NCBI GenBank assembly: GCA_033297205.1
Contig: MU859184.1
Span: 1 to 64,000, forward strand
DNA: 64,000 nucleotides
Direction: 5' to 3'
Origin: Pseudoneurospora amorphoporcata
Lineage: Eukaryota > Ascomycota > Sordariomycetes > Sordariales > Sordariaceae
The notes beneath the pieces were generated by a model. It made no database searches. It was not told the origin of the DNA and saw only the letters and a list, made by a program, of their open reading frames with translations. The stretch's first letter is position 1. The number at the start of each line of letters is the position of its first letter. Shown piece after piece: positions 34,010 through 43,830 of this stretch. A program made the translations under genes and the position numbers.

Positions 34010-36021
34010 GTTATTTTTTTTGGTTATAAATAATAGTTTTTTGTAATTAAAATGACTACCTCTAGCCTCTTCTGTGATGAGATCCATCACTCTCTCCTTC
34101 TTCCTTGTCTTGAGAATACCTGGTTGTTATTGATTGCATATGGAGAAGAGGCGATGGGGTCGCGGAAGTAGCTTCCTGCTGCAACAGCAAATGGAGCACA
34201 CAAGAGAGTCCCGTCGTCCAGGAGTGACTAGGACGAGGTCCACGCGAAGCCGGCAAAGGTCCACACCTCGACGAGAAAAACACCAATAGACAGACGGCAG
34301 AACCTGAACCCCGGATCAAAAGCCTGTCCAATGAGAAGCCATCTCAGCCGTCCGAGCGCCCTCCCGCCCCGAGGGTGTGAGGATTTGTTAAGGTTGTCCA
34401 GATGGTGGCGGAGAAACGGCACTAAACCTAGATGGGAACAGACTTTCACTGACTCTCACACGGCTTCACTGCCCGGCTCGACTTGGCACTGTATATCCCT
34501 TCAACTCACCTTGAGAGGGTTGCACTTGAGTGCAAACCGTTAACAAACCGCCCGTTAAGGTGTAGGCTGTGTTCGGCCAGTCGGGAGACGCGCTGGGCGG
34601 CCACTCGTTCGACGGTACAGTGTCGAGAGTGTCGAGTCGCTTTTTCGTGAGAGAAAAAGTCAAGAGAGTGTGAAGAGAGAGCAAGCGGCACCGGACAAGG
34701 AACAGATGACGGGAGGGCAAGATGGGAGCCATGGCGGTCCACTGCTGATGCAACCTCCCATGCATAGTCTAACCGTTTGGCACATTTTCCGTCCGCGCTC
34801 ATTTCGCAGAGGGGCCCCCCTCTCCTCTCTGGAGTCTCTGGAGTCTGGGGAGTCGAGGCCCTCTTCAGTGCCTTGGACCCTTGGTTTGCCCGTTTTTAAA
34901 GAGTTTTCCCTTCCTCCCTTTTTGCTGTCAGAAAGAGTTGCTGCCTCGCCGGCTGTTTGGTGATCTCTGTTGACCTACACAAGGAGTAACGACACCGGAC
35001 TGGGAGCTCAGGTCCAGCCCTCCAAAAGCCCAGACACCTCCTACCTACGGTACCCCCAGGGCCGTACGAGTTGGACGGTGACAGTGCGACAGTCCTGGCT
35101 GCAGTCGAGTGGTCGCCCCAAAGGCTTGGGACAAATACGTGGACGTCCGTTCCAGAGAGGTTCGCCGAGTTTGCGGGCAAGCAACCAATAGCAGCAGTCC
35201 CGAGGCGGTCTTCTTTACACAGCTCCTACCCGTCGCTCTGGTTTCTGGGAACTTTGGGTCCGTAGTCCCATAGCGATAGCCCACCCAACGGCAGCCCACG
35301 GTCACCATCCCCATTCCATCCGCCATCCACCCACCCATCCATTCGTCTTCCCTTACCAGCCAATCCCTCAGCCCCCTCAGGCCGATCCGCCCACCACAAT
35401 CCACTCCCGGCCGTCCCTGTTTTGTCCTGTCGGTAGCGCTTCCACCTGCTCCTCTCGCTTCCCGTCGTTCAATCCTCGTCCGCCCCGTCGTCTTTTCGTC
35501 GTCTTCACTTCCTTCCATCCTTTTCTCAACACTTTCGCTCGACCGCCTCTGTTCCCGACCCAGAAGCGACGACGGTCTGCTCCAAAACCATCGACGTTCC
35601 CATCAAAAAATTGGATTCCGACGTCAATCTGCCAGCAATTTGCTTTGCTTGGTTTCCTGCCGCAAAAAGTCAACAAGGGTGAGTGGCAACTACACTGCAC
35701 CTCTTGCCTGCACGCCGATTGCATCGCATCTGTTCAAGCGCTGCTTGTCATGGGACTCACTTGCTGCGGCCCGTCTCACCATTCCCACACGCAGCGCCAA
35801 AACAAGCGCAGTCCCATTCCTGCGGGCAAAAATTTCTGGTCCCCTCGAATTTGCGAATAATGACGCTGATAATGGCAATTTCTAGTTCAAGAGCAAAGCC
35901 CCTCCCCGCCGAGTTGGGCAGTAGTCTCCCACAATCAGCATTGTGGAATTGCAAAATAGAGGCATAAAAACGGAATTCGCTCAGGACCTCGGTGCTGCAA
36001 ATTGTTTGTAAGGTGGACAGT
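31731..36021. other. Intergenic region and probable long ve-1 leader
   Basis: GC-normal DNA with no recognised gene. A pure T run of about 35 bases lies at 33969-34003, followed by 50 bases of unusual A/T composition that may be unreliable sequence. The 1 kb before ve-1 is pyrimidine-rich (CCATCCACCC and CTTCC runs, 35270-35600), as in long fungal 5' leaders. The 176-codon ATG frame on the minus strand at 33340-33870 has no domain I recognise and is not called. Confidence 0.4.
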
Positions 36022-37756
36022 ATGGGTGCTCAGGTTATCGCCGCCGCCTCCAACGGCCTCTCTCATGACGATGAGCCTATACCCAATGTCAAGTGTCGCG
36101 TAACTAGAAGCGGCAGAACGCTATGGTATTCCCTGAGGGTCGTCCAAGAACCCCTGCGCGCGAGAGCGTGCGGTTCGGGTCCTAAATGTAAGTGCCAAAG
36201 TCAAGACCCGAATCGTTCGCGGATCGTTAATACTTGTTTCAGCATCCGCCGACCGTCGCCCCGTGGATCCCCCTCCGGTCGTGGAGCTGCGCATCTTTGA
36301 GGGTGAAGACTTTAATGTTGCCCAGGAGAGGGATGTTACCTTCCAGTATAACGCCAACTTTTTCCTCTATGCCACGCTCGAGCACGCCCGTGTCATGGCC
36401 CAGGGCCGTCTCCAGACCCCTTCAGCAAACACACCGCCCGTGTTGACTGGCATGCCTGTCTCTGGCATGGCTTATCTTGACCGACCCAAGTTGGCCGGCT
36501 ACTTCTTGTTCCCCGATTTGTCGGTTCGCCACGAGGGTCGCTATAAACTGACATTCAACCTGTACGAAGAGACCAAGGAGGACAAGGACAAGGACCCCGA
36601 AGCCCTTAATGCCCCCCATGACGGCTCGCCAGGATCGTTCGACTTCCGAATGCATATTAAGTCTCATGATTTTGTCGTATACAGCGCCAAAAAGTTCCCC
36701 GGATTGACCGAGAGCACGCCCCTCAGCCGTACCGTCGCCGAGCAAGGATGTCGCGTTCGTATTAGGCGTGATGTGAGGATGCGACGTCGCGATGGAAAAG
36801 GAAACGGTGGTGGTAACGACTATGAGAATGGCGAGGATGAATATCGGAGGGCCAGGAGAACCGCCACACCCGATACTGCGAAGCAGGAAGCCTACCGACA
36901 TAGATCGATGAGCGGAAGCACCGAGAGAACGCCCTACTCCGCCATTTGTGGTCCTCAACGCCGGCCTTCGATGGCTGATTACCCACCTCAATACGCTGCT
37001 CAGACACCGACATCCGGAGGCCATCTGGGATTCTTGGGAGGGAACACACATCACCAGTATCCCGCTCAACCACCACCGCAAAGTTTCGCCCAACCGCACT
37101 CTGTTCCCCCTTCACCCATCTACCCCACGAGCCAACGGGCGCCTTATCAACACCAACCGTCTTCCTACCCTCCGCCACCACCGCCCCACCAGTCGGTATA
37201 CCAGTCCGAGCAGCATCAGCCATCGCGGACCTATGCGCCCATCAACCCCGCCCCTCGTCACGACAGCATCCACCAAAGTCCGAAGGACTGCAGACTGCCG
37301 CCGCTCAGTGAGGCCGTCCCTCCTCCTCCTCCTCCTCCTCCTCCTTCGCAGCCGCCTCACCACCACACATCCATTGCTCCCCAACGGCCGCCCCTGCCTC
37401 CTCTGTCAATGGAGCGCGACCGCTTGCCCTCGGTCAGCCACAACCACCACTCAATTGCCAGCCCTAACAACATGCCTGCTCAGCCTTATCATCGTGGCTA
37501 TTCTGTTAGCAGCAGCGGCGGTCCCTCAATTTCTGGCAGCTACCTCCCGCCGCCTCCTATGCCGCCTCCCCAGGTCGCTGGCTCGAAGCGTGCGTACGGT
37601 CAGACGTTCAGGGCTAACACTGAAGAGAGGCGGTACCAGGATGGGGCGCGCGACCAGGGGCCTGTGGACGATGTGGAGGCGATAGGCATGGAGGTATTCG
37701 AGTATAGGCGTGCTGACGGCACCTTTGAGCGCAAGCAGACGCATTTTGGCCGGTAA
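36022..37756 (+). CDS. ve-1: Velvet regulator VE-1 (VeA orthologue)
   Basis: Velvet-family regulator that links light to conidiation, sexual development and secondary metabolism; in other fungi it bridges VelB and the methyltransferase LaeA in the nucleus. Exons 36022-36187 and 36243-37756, with a 55-nt intron (GTAAGT donor, TTTCAG acceptor), give 559 aa. The velvet domain covers about residues 25-235: it begins [20 protein letters not shown], crosses the splice into [19 protein letters not shown], and continues through [12 protein letters not shown] and [16 protein letters not shown] basic stretch around residues 24-35 and the Arg-rich [13 protein letters not shown] at about 226-238 are candidate nuclear signals. 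The C-terminal half is Pro/His/Gln rich and disordered, with a pure Pro run near residue 415 encoded by a CCT repeat. It ends [10 protein letters not shown]. The ATG at 36022 is the one before the conserved N-terminus. Confidence 0.93.
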
Positions 37757-40700
37757 TGAGGTTGATTCATTTCTGCGTGTTTTTGTTCTTTGTGGGTTGT
37801 TTGTTGAGGGTCGATCAAGTAGCTTTCCGGAGCACCGGAAGTGAAATTGAGCGAGTGCTGCACACACAGCTAACAAGTTTCTTCTTTCTTGAACGGCTTG
37901 TTGGGGTTGTTGTGGTTGCTGCTGAGCTAGGTGTTGGGGCGTTTTAATCGGCGGCGCCGGTCGGGGTTTGCTTTTATTTGAGTGTCCTTTCGTGTGCTCC
38001 ATTTTGGTTTTTGGGTTTTCGGTTTTCTAAATAATGGTTATTCGGTTCCGGTTGTCGTTCACAACAAAGTCTTGTCTCGAGATCTTCTGTTGTTAGTCAT
38101 ATGTCTGTCAGTTTTGTGGTGTCTTTTTGTTGTCTCTTGAGTTTTCTTGAGTTACCGACCATGTCACAGAATTTCCTCTTCGCTTGTTTTGTATTAGGGT
38201 TTGAATGTCGTTGAGTGCTCGAATGCTGTATGAGTTTGGCTACAAACGTGCTCAGCGCACCACCCAGAGAGCACATATTTAGGGCACGAACGCACGCACG
38301 TCACGCATACACATGCAGAAGTTGCAAAAGTTGGATGCTGATGCTGAGGATGTTCGCTGCACATATCACATACAACCAGGCCGGTTGTTGGCGTTGAAGA
38401 AAAAAAGCCAGAGACATCACACACTACACACGTTCCTTCTTGGCCTTTCTTTGTTCTTTATCTCTCATGTTCCCTTCACTTTTTCTTTGGATCTTTTTCT
38501 GTTTACATACTTGTTCAGGTTATAAATCGGGTTTCCATAAGGTGTGCGGGATCCAATCGGAATAGTCAACAGTCGAGTCGTATGGAACGACAATAAGATA
38601 GGAATCCAAGGTTATTAGTTCAAGATGGAAACAGTGGTTTTGTCACAGGTCTGAGCGTGCAATGCCTGGACTGGTCCGTTATCATGTGAAAGATGGAACT
38701 TTGGTTCTGCTCGCTAGACGGAACTCGATGTTGCATACTTGTACAGGCATATATATCACTGCAGTGCATCTTACCCTGTGACAGCTCTGGTGATTGCTGT
38801 CCTCGTATGGTCCACGATGGCAGAACTGAGTGGTGTGAGCTTCAATATGCGATGTAGAGCATGCGAAATAGCATGTGGGCAATGTGTGTTTGGTCGACGT
38901 TGTCACTGTTGCTGGCGGATGTGCGATTACTGCTTGAATCCGACTTGCTCAAGGTTGAAATTCGAAATCATTGAATTGGGTGAGGGTCAACTTAAGGAAG
39001 CTACATCCTTCGGGATCAGACGAAAGAGGAATAAAAACCATGGAATTGTGGAGACGAAAGAAGAGAAAGTGGAGAAGGGAAAGAACGCCACCAAAAAAAA
39101 GAAGATCGGGCAGAAGGTTAAAGTCAAGATGAAAAGCCACCTTTTTCGTTGGATCCTAGAGATATACCTAGTCTCCTTCATTCATTCTCCACTATCGGGC
39201 TTTTCATCAGGCAGTAGCTTGACCGAGGTCGAGACGAAAAGCAAAAGGAAAAGAAATAAGAACAAAAAAACTTGGTCGGAGAGTGGTGACCGGGCGCGGT
39301 TTGCCTTGTTCAGTCCTAGTGTTCCCAACCACTTGACGGTCGTTCACCTGCCTGATCCATGATTCCGTGGAATTAGGTTTCGCTGCGACAAAAAAAAAAA
39401 AAAAAAAAACACGACTAGTTAGTACCGTTAGCACGGCAACCATAACCGCCATGGGATAATCCACCGAGAGCCCGAGATGAAAAGGGACATTAGTAGGACA
39501 TTAGATGTCGCGCATTGCGGCCATTTTTTGTAATAATCAAGATCATCGAGATCCGAGCGTCAAGCGGATGTGATGTCGGGAAGGTTTCATATGATCGGGC
39601 GTTTTATTTATTTTTTTTGTTATGATTTTTTCGAGGCTCAGCGGTAGTAGCTCATATGCATTGCTCGGGTCCATATGATCTGATCTTCTCAAGCTCGGAT
39701 GAAGGAAAATCACCATGTGTGCCGTGCAGGACTTTTGATCTGGTATCGAAACTAGCGTTGTAGATGGTCATTCCCCAGAGATGCATGTCAAGCCCGCGCA
39801 CATACATTCACCCACGGGTTCCCTCTCGCGTTCCCGAGCGTGGTGGCTGCATTAAACTGGAACGGGCCTCGGACGGGCTGCAGGGCCGTTGACCGTGGGC
39901 CAGTTGATCGGTGATCGTTCAGCCGGGCGGGTTTAACGTCGCAAGGTGTACCTTGGGGTACCTGGGTGTGTGTATGCTGATCGTGGTGGCCGCATCGGAC
40001 GGTCACGACGGACGGTGAACGCCAACCAACAAAGCCTCCGAGTCTCTTCCCCTCGGGACACTTAGTGTTTGGGAACAGTCGCTTTCGGTTGCTGTGAGAG
40101 CGTTCGCACCATTGTACGGCGGTGGTGTCACGGGCGAAACGCCCCTGGACTAGCTCCTGATGATTTGGGCGCCTCTAGAATCCAGATACCCAACCCATTG
40201 CATCCGGTTCGAAGGGACGGAAACAACAGCTCGTCCCAAGAACAGGAACTGTGGCACTTGTGCAATCAGAAGCGTGGAAGCCAGATTGCCATTGCAGCAG
40301 GTCACCGGCGCAAGTTGCTACCGCTACCCGCAACGGCACGCGAGGCCAATGCAAAGCATATCACTTCTCCGCCGGGCTCCTGGGGGCCATGCGCTCTGCC
40401 ATCCATCCCCTGGGCCTAACAATCCTAGCCTTCCTGATGGGGACGGATGGACGTTCGTGATGGACAGTGGCCCGCTACTGACCCGCTACCAGACGGGGCC
40501 GCCAGGGTTCTCTATGGGGTGCAATGGGTGATCCTCCTGCTCCGAGCCCACCGCAAAAATGACCAGACCCAAGCCCCGAAACACTGTGAATTTTGTCTCA
40601 TTTTCCAAAACATGGGAACCAGATTGAGTGGAAAGGTGATCCGAGACACTGGCAACTCGGCTTCGCCGCACAAGCAGGGAAAACAAAATGAGCCATCCCC

Positions 40701-40980
40701 ACCTTTTCATTGGCCTTTGTCCTCTTTTTCCCCAGGTTTTCCATGGAACAGGGGGGTAGCCAGGTCTGCGCAGGCCAAGAGCGGGACTCAGCGGCGGGGC
40801 ACCAAGGCACAGGCTGGCCGGCCGCTGGGCGCCCTGATTTGATTTGTTTGATTCGGCCTTGGCTTTTCCGCCCGGCTGCGAGCTTCCTGGAAACGCAGGA
40901 ACAGGACCACGGGCGGACACCCTAGCGGACACCACACACCCACCGGAGTGCTGCTGGGCTTGCTGGGGGCCAGTTGCTTT
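37757..40980. other. Intergenic region
   Basis: Left part is the ve-1 3' UTR region. A Cys-rich/Lys-rich open frame (ATG 38817 to 39362, plus) has no family resemblance and is probably chance. A poly-A run lies at about 39390-39409. No gene called. Confidence 0.4.
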
Positions 40981-41165
40981 GGGGGGGGGGGGGGGGGGGG
41001 GGAACGTTTGTTCGGCGGGGAACACCACGTTTTTGGCCCAAAAATAAAAAAAACCCCCCCAAACCCCCGGCCCCCCCCCCCCCCGCCCCCCCCCCCGCGG
41101 GGGGGGGGCGGGGCGGGGCGGGGGGCGGCGGGGGCGGGGGGGGGGGGGCGCCCCCCCCCAACGAT
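40980..41165. other. G/C homopolymer region, probably unreliable sequence
   Basis: Alternating pure G and pure C tracts with very few other bases, a pattern like that beside the N gap at 31.5 kb. Apparent Pro- and Gly-rich frames on both strands here are artefacts of the composition. Confidence 0.7.
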
Positions 41166-41454
41166 AGTTCGGACGGTCTACTCTCCTTTTTGGCGCCATA
41201 AGTAAACAAAACCCACTCAATCGCCTGGCACCACCCACGTCCGCGGTTCCCCCAACCTCCCATAACGCCCACCACCGCCTTTTCGATATCCACTCGCTCA
41301 CCGAATAAACCACTCATTCGTCCGTCGGCACTCCTTTAAACGCACACAAAACCTCGCCGAAGCCGCGTGAGCGAGTCCGCTTCGCCCGACGAGGAGCGTT
41401 GCAATTTCTGCTGGTAGGTGTCTGTCGCCTGTTGCATGACACGCCGCAACCAGA
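41166..41454 (+). promoter_or_regulatory. Probable 5' leader of the 791-aa gene
   Basis: Ordinary GC-normal sequence between the homopolymer region and the ATG at 41455, with an upstream CA-rich stretch (CGCACACAAAACC). No TATA box is clear. Confidence 0.3.
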
Positions 41455-43830
41455 ATGCCGCATCGCCTCTCCCCATGCACGCTGACATGTTCACTGATCG
41501 ACTCTCCTCACGATAGTGACAAGCAGACACAACTAGCCAGCCTGGACCCAAGCAAGCCCTCCGCCGACCGATTTGGTCGCCTGCTGCGGTCCGCAAAGGC
41601 GCGATTCCGTTCGCACCTGCGACCCAAGAAGAACGACAAGACGACAGCTGCCCCACAAAAGAAGGAATTTGTCAATTTCTCGAGACCGAATGCAATGGCG
41701 TCCCGTCCACCACAGTCACCTGTCGTCGGCCCCGGCAGCCACAAATTGAACCACACTTCCTCGGCTGCTAGCATCAGCCGATTTGTCGAGGGATCAATGA
41801 ACGACCGTATTTCCGCTGCCCCACCGCCGTCATACCTGGAGGATATGGATGTGGAGGAATACGAGCGACAGTTTGTTGGTACGCCGGCCACCGAGCACCC
41901 TCCAACCATGGAGCGACAGCACACCCGTCAGACTACTTATACTGCCTATGAGCCTTCTGCGCCTCCACCAGAAGACGAGCAGCAAGAACAACAGCCGCCG
42001 GTGCAGCAACCGATGGGTCACAGTCGCAGCAAGAGCAAATTCCTCCTCACGCCACTCTGGGATGGCGTCCGCGAAAGGTTCAGCCTGAGTCGTAGCAAGT
42101 CTTGGGGAGCCATGGTGAGCGGCAAAGACGCGATGGGACGGCCCTCTCTCAACACTCAAGCAGACAGCCGATCGTCGATACACCGTGGCCGAGGCTCAAC
42201 CATGACGGCGCCATGCACACCAGCTGTCGAGACACCACCTCCCGTACCACCTGTGCCTGTCTTTAGAGGAGCAGCCGCAGCGCTGGCGACGCGCGATCAA
42301 GAGGCAGCGAAGGAAGCAGCCAAAAAGTTCTCGGCCGCCGATTACCCCACTAAGGAAGAGGTGATGGAGAGTTACAAGAACTTGGTGGCATCGGGATTCT
42401 TTGAGCAGCACGCTATTCACGGAACCAGACATCCCCTTCGAGCCGCCCAGAGCGCGGGCACCGTATTGAGTAGCAGTCCAAACCGGCATGATAGCGTTAA
42501 TGGTAGGGCTCGCGCCGCCACGACTGCTTTCCCATCCAGCTCCGGTCGTCCTTCGCCAGTACCCAGCCAACCAGAGTCGCCTGAGAACCTGAAGCCGTTT
42601 GCCGAACACCTGGCCCAGAAACAGAACAATGATGAAAAGAAGTTGCATGCTATTTTCACCGGCTTCCACCGCAAGACAGCGTCAGTACCCGTTAACAACT
42701 CGATGGCCCCACCTCCTCTTCCCTCGCCTTATAGGGAAGAGCCAACACGTTCAATTGGTTCTGCCTTTGTAAACGACTATTTTCCTCCACAAACTGATCC
42801 GGTGACTGCCCCAGACTCGCCTTCCCGCGGAACGAAGCGCGGTACTGATCCCAATGGTAACAACATTGAGACGAACGTCGACTACGGCTCGGTCCGCAAG
42901 CTGGCCAAGAAGTTAAGGAAATCACAGTCGAAAATCGAGTTTGATGAGCGACCTTCCTCGCTGACCAAGCCGCGTACGTCCATGTCAAGCTTTCGGTCCG
43001 CCGCCGCGTCCGTCATGTCGGCTCCAGTCGCCATGAAGAGCAAGTCTTTCATGTTCGGCTCCAAGGATAAGGGGAAGACCAGGGAGAGCATGGAGAGTAG
43101 GCCAACCACAAGCGCTGGGTTGAAGGGTAACTTTCTGTCAGAAGAAGGCGCTGCCTCTTTCTTCTCTTCTCCGCGCCGGGCCAATGGGTTAAACGAGGTG
43201 ATGTCCGTTGCCACTCCAGTCCGTTCCGGTCAGGCGAGGATAACCAAGGTACCCAAAAGCCCGGCTTCCACATCGTCGGGAAAGGGGTTTCTCGGCTTTG
43301 TCCGCAGCAGGCGTAGCAGTATCAGCCACAAGGGCCAACCAGAGCAGTCAACAAGGAGCCATCGCCCGAGCGCGAGTGAAGCAATGCCAATGACGACGAG
43401 TACCTACGTACATGTCAATGGCTATCAAAGAGAGGCGGACAGCATGGATCTTACAAGGGATGGGGATGAGGATGATGCTATGATTATCGACTCTCCTGAG
43501 CCTGAGTACCAACTGGCACCAACGTCGGACCGACCAGAGACTCCCCAACGGCCATCAACCGGGAACTCGACAACAACACCCGTCAGCATTCCCAGGTTCC
43601 ACTACCCGAAGCCGACAAAGCAGCCCCAGGGCACATCACCACTAAAAACGAGGCCACAGCCTAACCGTGCGCCCCCACCAGTACCTGGGTATGGCCTTGA
43701 TGACGAAATGGTGGCCAAGGAGAGAACCTCGGGCGACACGAACGGAAGTGCAGGTGGGATTGTCAGCCACCGCGATTCGGGCCTGGGCGAAGCAGGAGAG
43801 GATGTTGAGAATATTCACAGGGTATGGTGA
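41455..43830 (+). CDS. Unrecognised 791-aa Ser/Pro-rich, mostly disordered protein
   Basis: A single uninterrupted frame of 2376 nt with strong Neurospora-like codon use (frequent C in the third position) over its whole length, so I take it as a real gene. I do not recognise a family. Near the N-terminus is a basic segment (RFGRLLRSAKARFRSHLRPKK, about residues 39-59). Around 205-230 two SRSKS repeats flank LTPLWDGVRERFSL. A coiled or helical part lies near 285-320 (AAAALATRDQEAAKEAAKKF). Further basic Ser-rich segments follow (KLAKKLRKSQSKIEF; GFVRSRRSSIS). The C-terminal ~60 residues are acidic/Gly rich and end ENIHRVW. There is no signal peptide or membrane segment. Repeated RS/SRS and SP sites suggest a phosphorylated regulatory or cortical protein, which is only a guess. 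MASRPPQSPV (residue 80) is an alternative start. Confidence 0.75.
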   Translation: MPHRLSPCTLTCSLIDSPHDSDKQTQLASLDPSKPSADRFGRLLRSAKARFRSHLRPKKNDKTTAAPQKKEFVNFSRPNAMASRPPQSPVVGPGSHKLNHTSSAASISRFVEGSMNDRISAAPPPSYLEDMDVEEYERQFVGTPATEHPPTMERQHTRQTTYTAYEPSAPPPEDEQQEQQPPVQQPMGHSRSKSKFLLTPLWDGVRERFSLSRSKSWGAMVSGKDAMGRPSLNTQADSRSSIHRGRGSTMTAPCTPAVETPPPVPPVPVFRGAAAALATRDQEAAKEAAKKFSAADYPTKEEVMESYKNLVASGFFEQHAIHGTRHPLRAAQSAGTVLSSSPNRHDSVNGRARAATTAFPSSSGRPSPVPSQPESPENLKPFAEHLAQKQNNDEKKLHAIFTGFHRKTASVPVNNSMAPPPLPSPYREEPTRSIGSAFVNDYFPPQTDPVTAPDSPSRGTKRGTDPNGNNIETNVDYGSVRKLAKKLRKSQSKIEFDERPSSLTKPRTSMSSFRSAAASVMSAPVAMKSKSFMFGSKDKGKTRESMESRPTTSAGLKGNFLSEEGAASFFSSPRRANGLNEVMSVATPVRSGQARITKVPKSPASTSSGKGFLGFVRSRRSSISHKGQPEQSTRSHRPSASEAMPMTTSTYVHVNGYQREADSMDLTRDGDEDDAMIIDSPEPEYQLAPTSDRPETPQRPSTGNSTTTPVSIPRFHYPKPTKQPQGTSPLKTRPQPNRAPPPVPGYGLDDEMVAKERTSGDTNGSAGGIVSHRDSGLGEAGEDVENIHRVW

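Noticed and set aside
38817..39362. 181-codon plus-strand frame with Cys-rich start and Lys-rich middle
   Set aside because: The Cys residues do not follow a known zinc-binding spacing, and the Lys-rich part comes from an A-rich stretch. Not distinguishable from chance.
40486..41313. 275-codon minus-strand frame with Pro/Gly/Arg runs
   Set aside because: Half of it is translated G/C homopolymer; the remainder lacks coding character.
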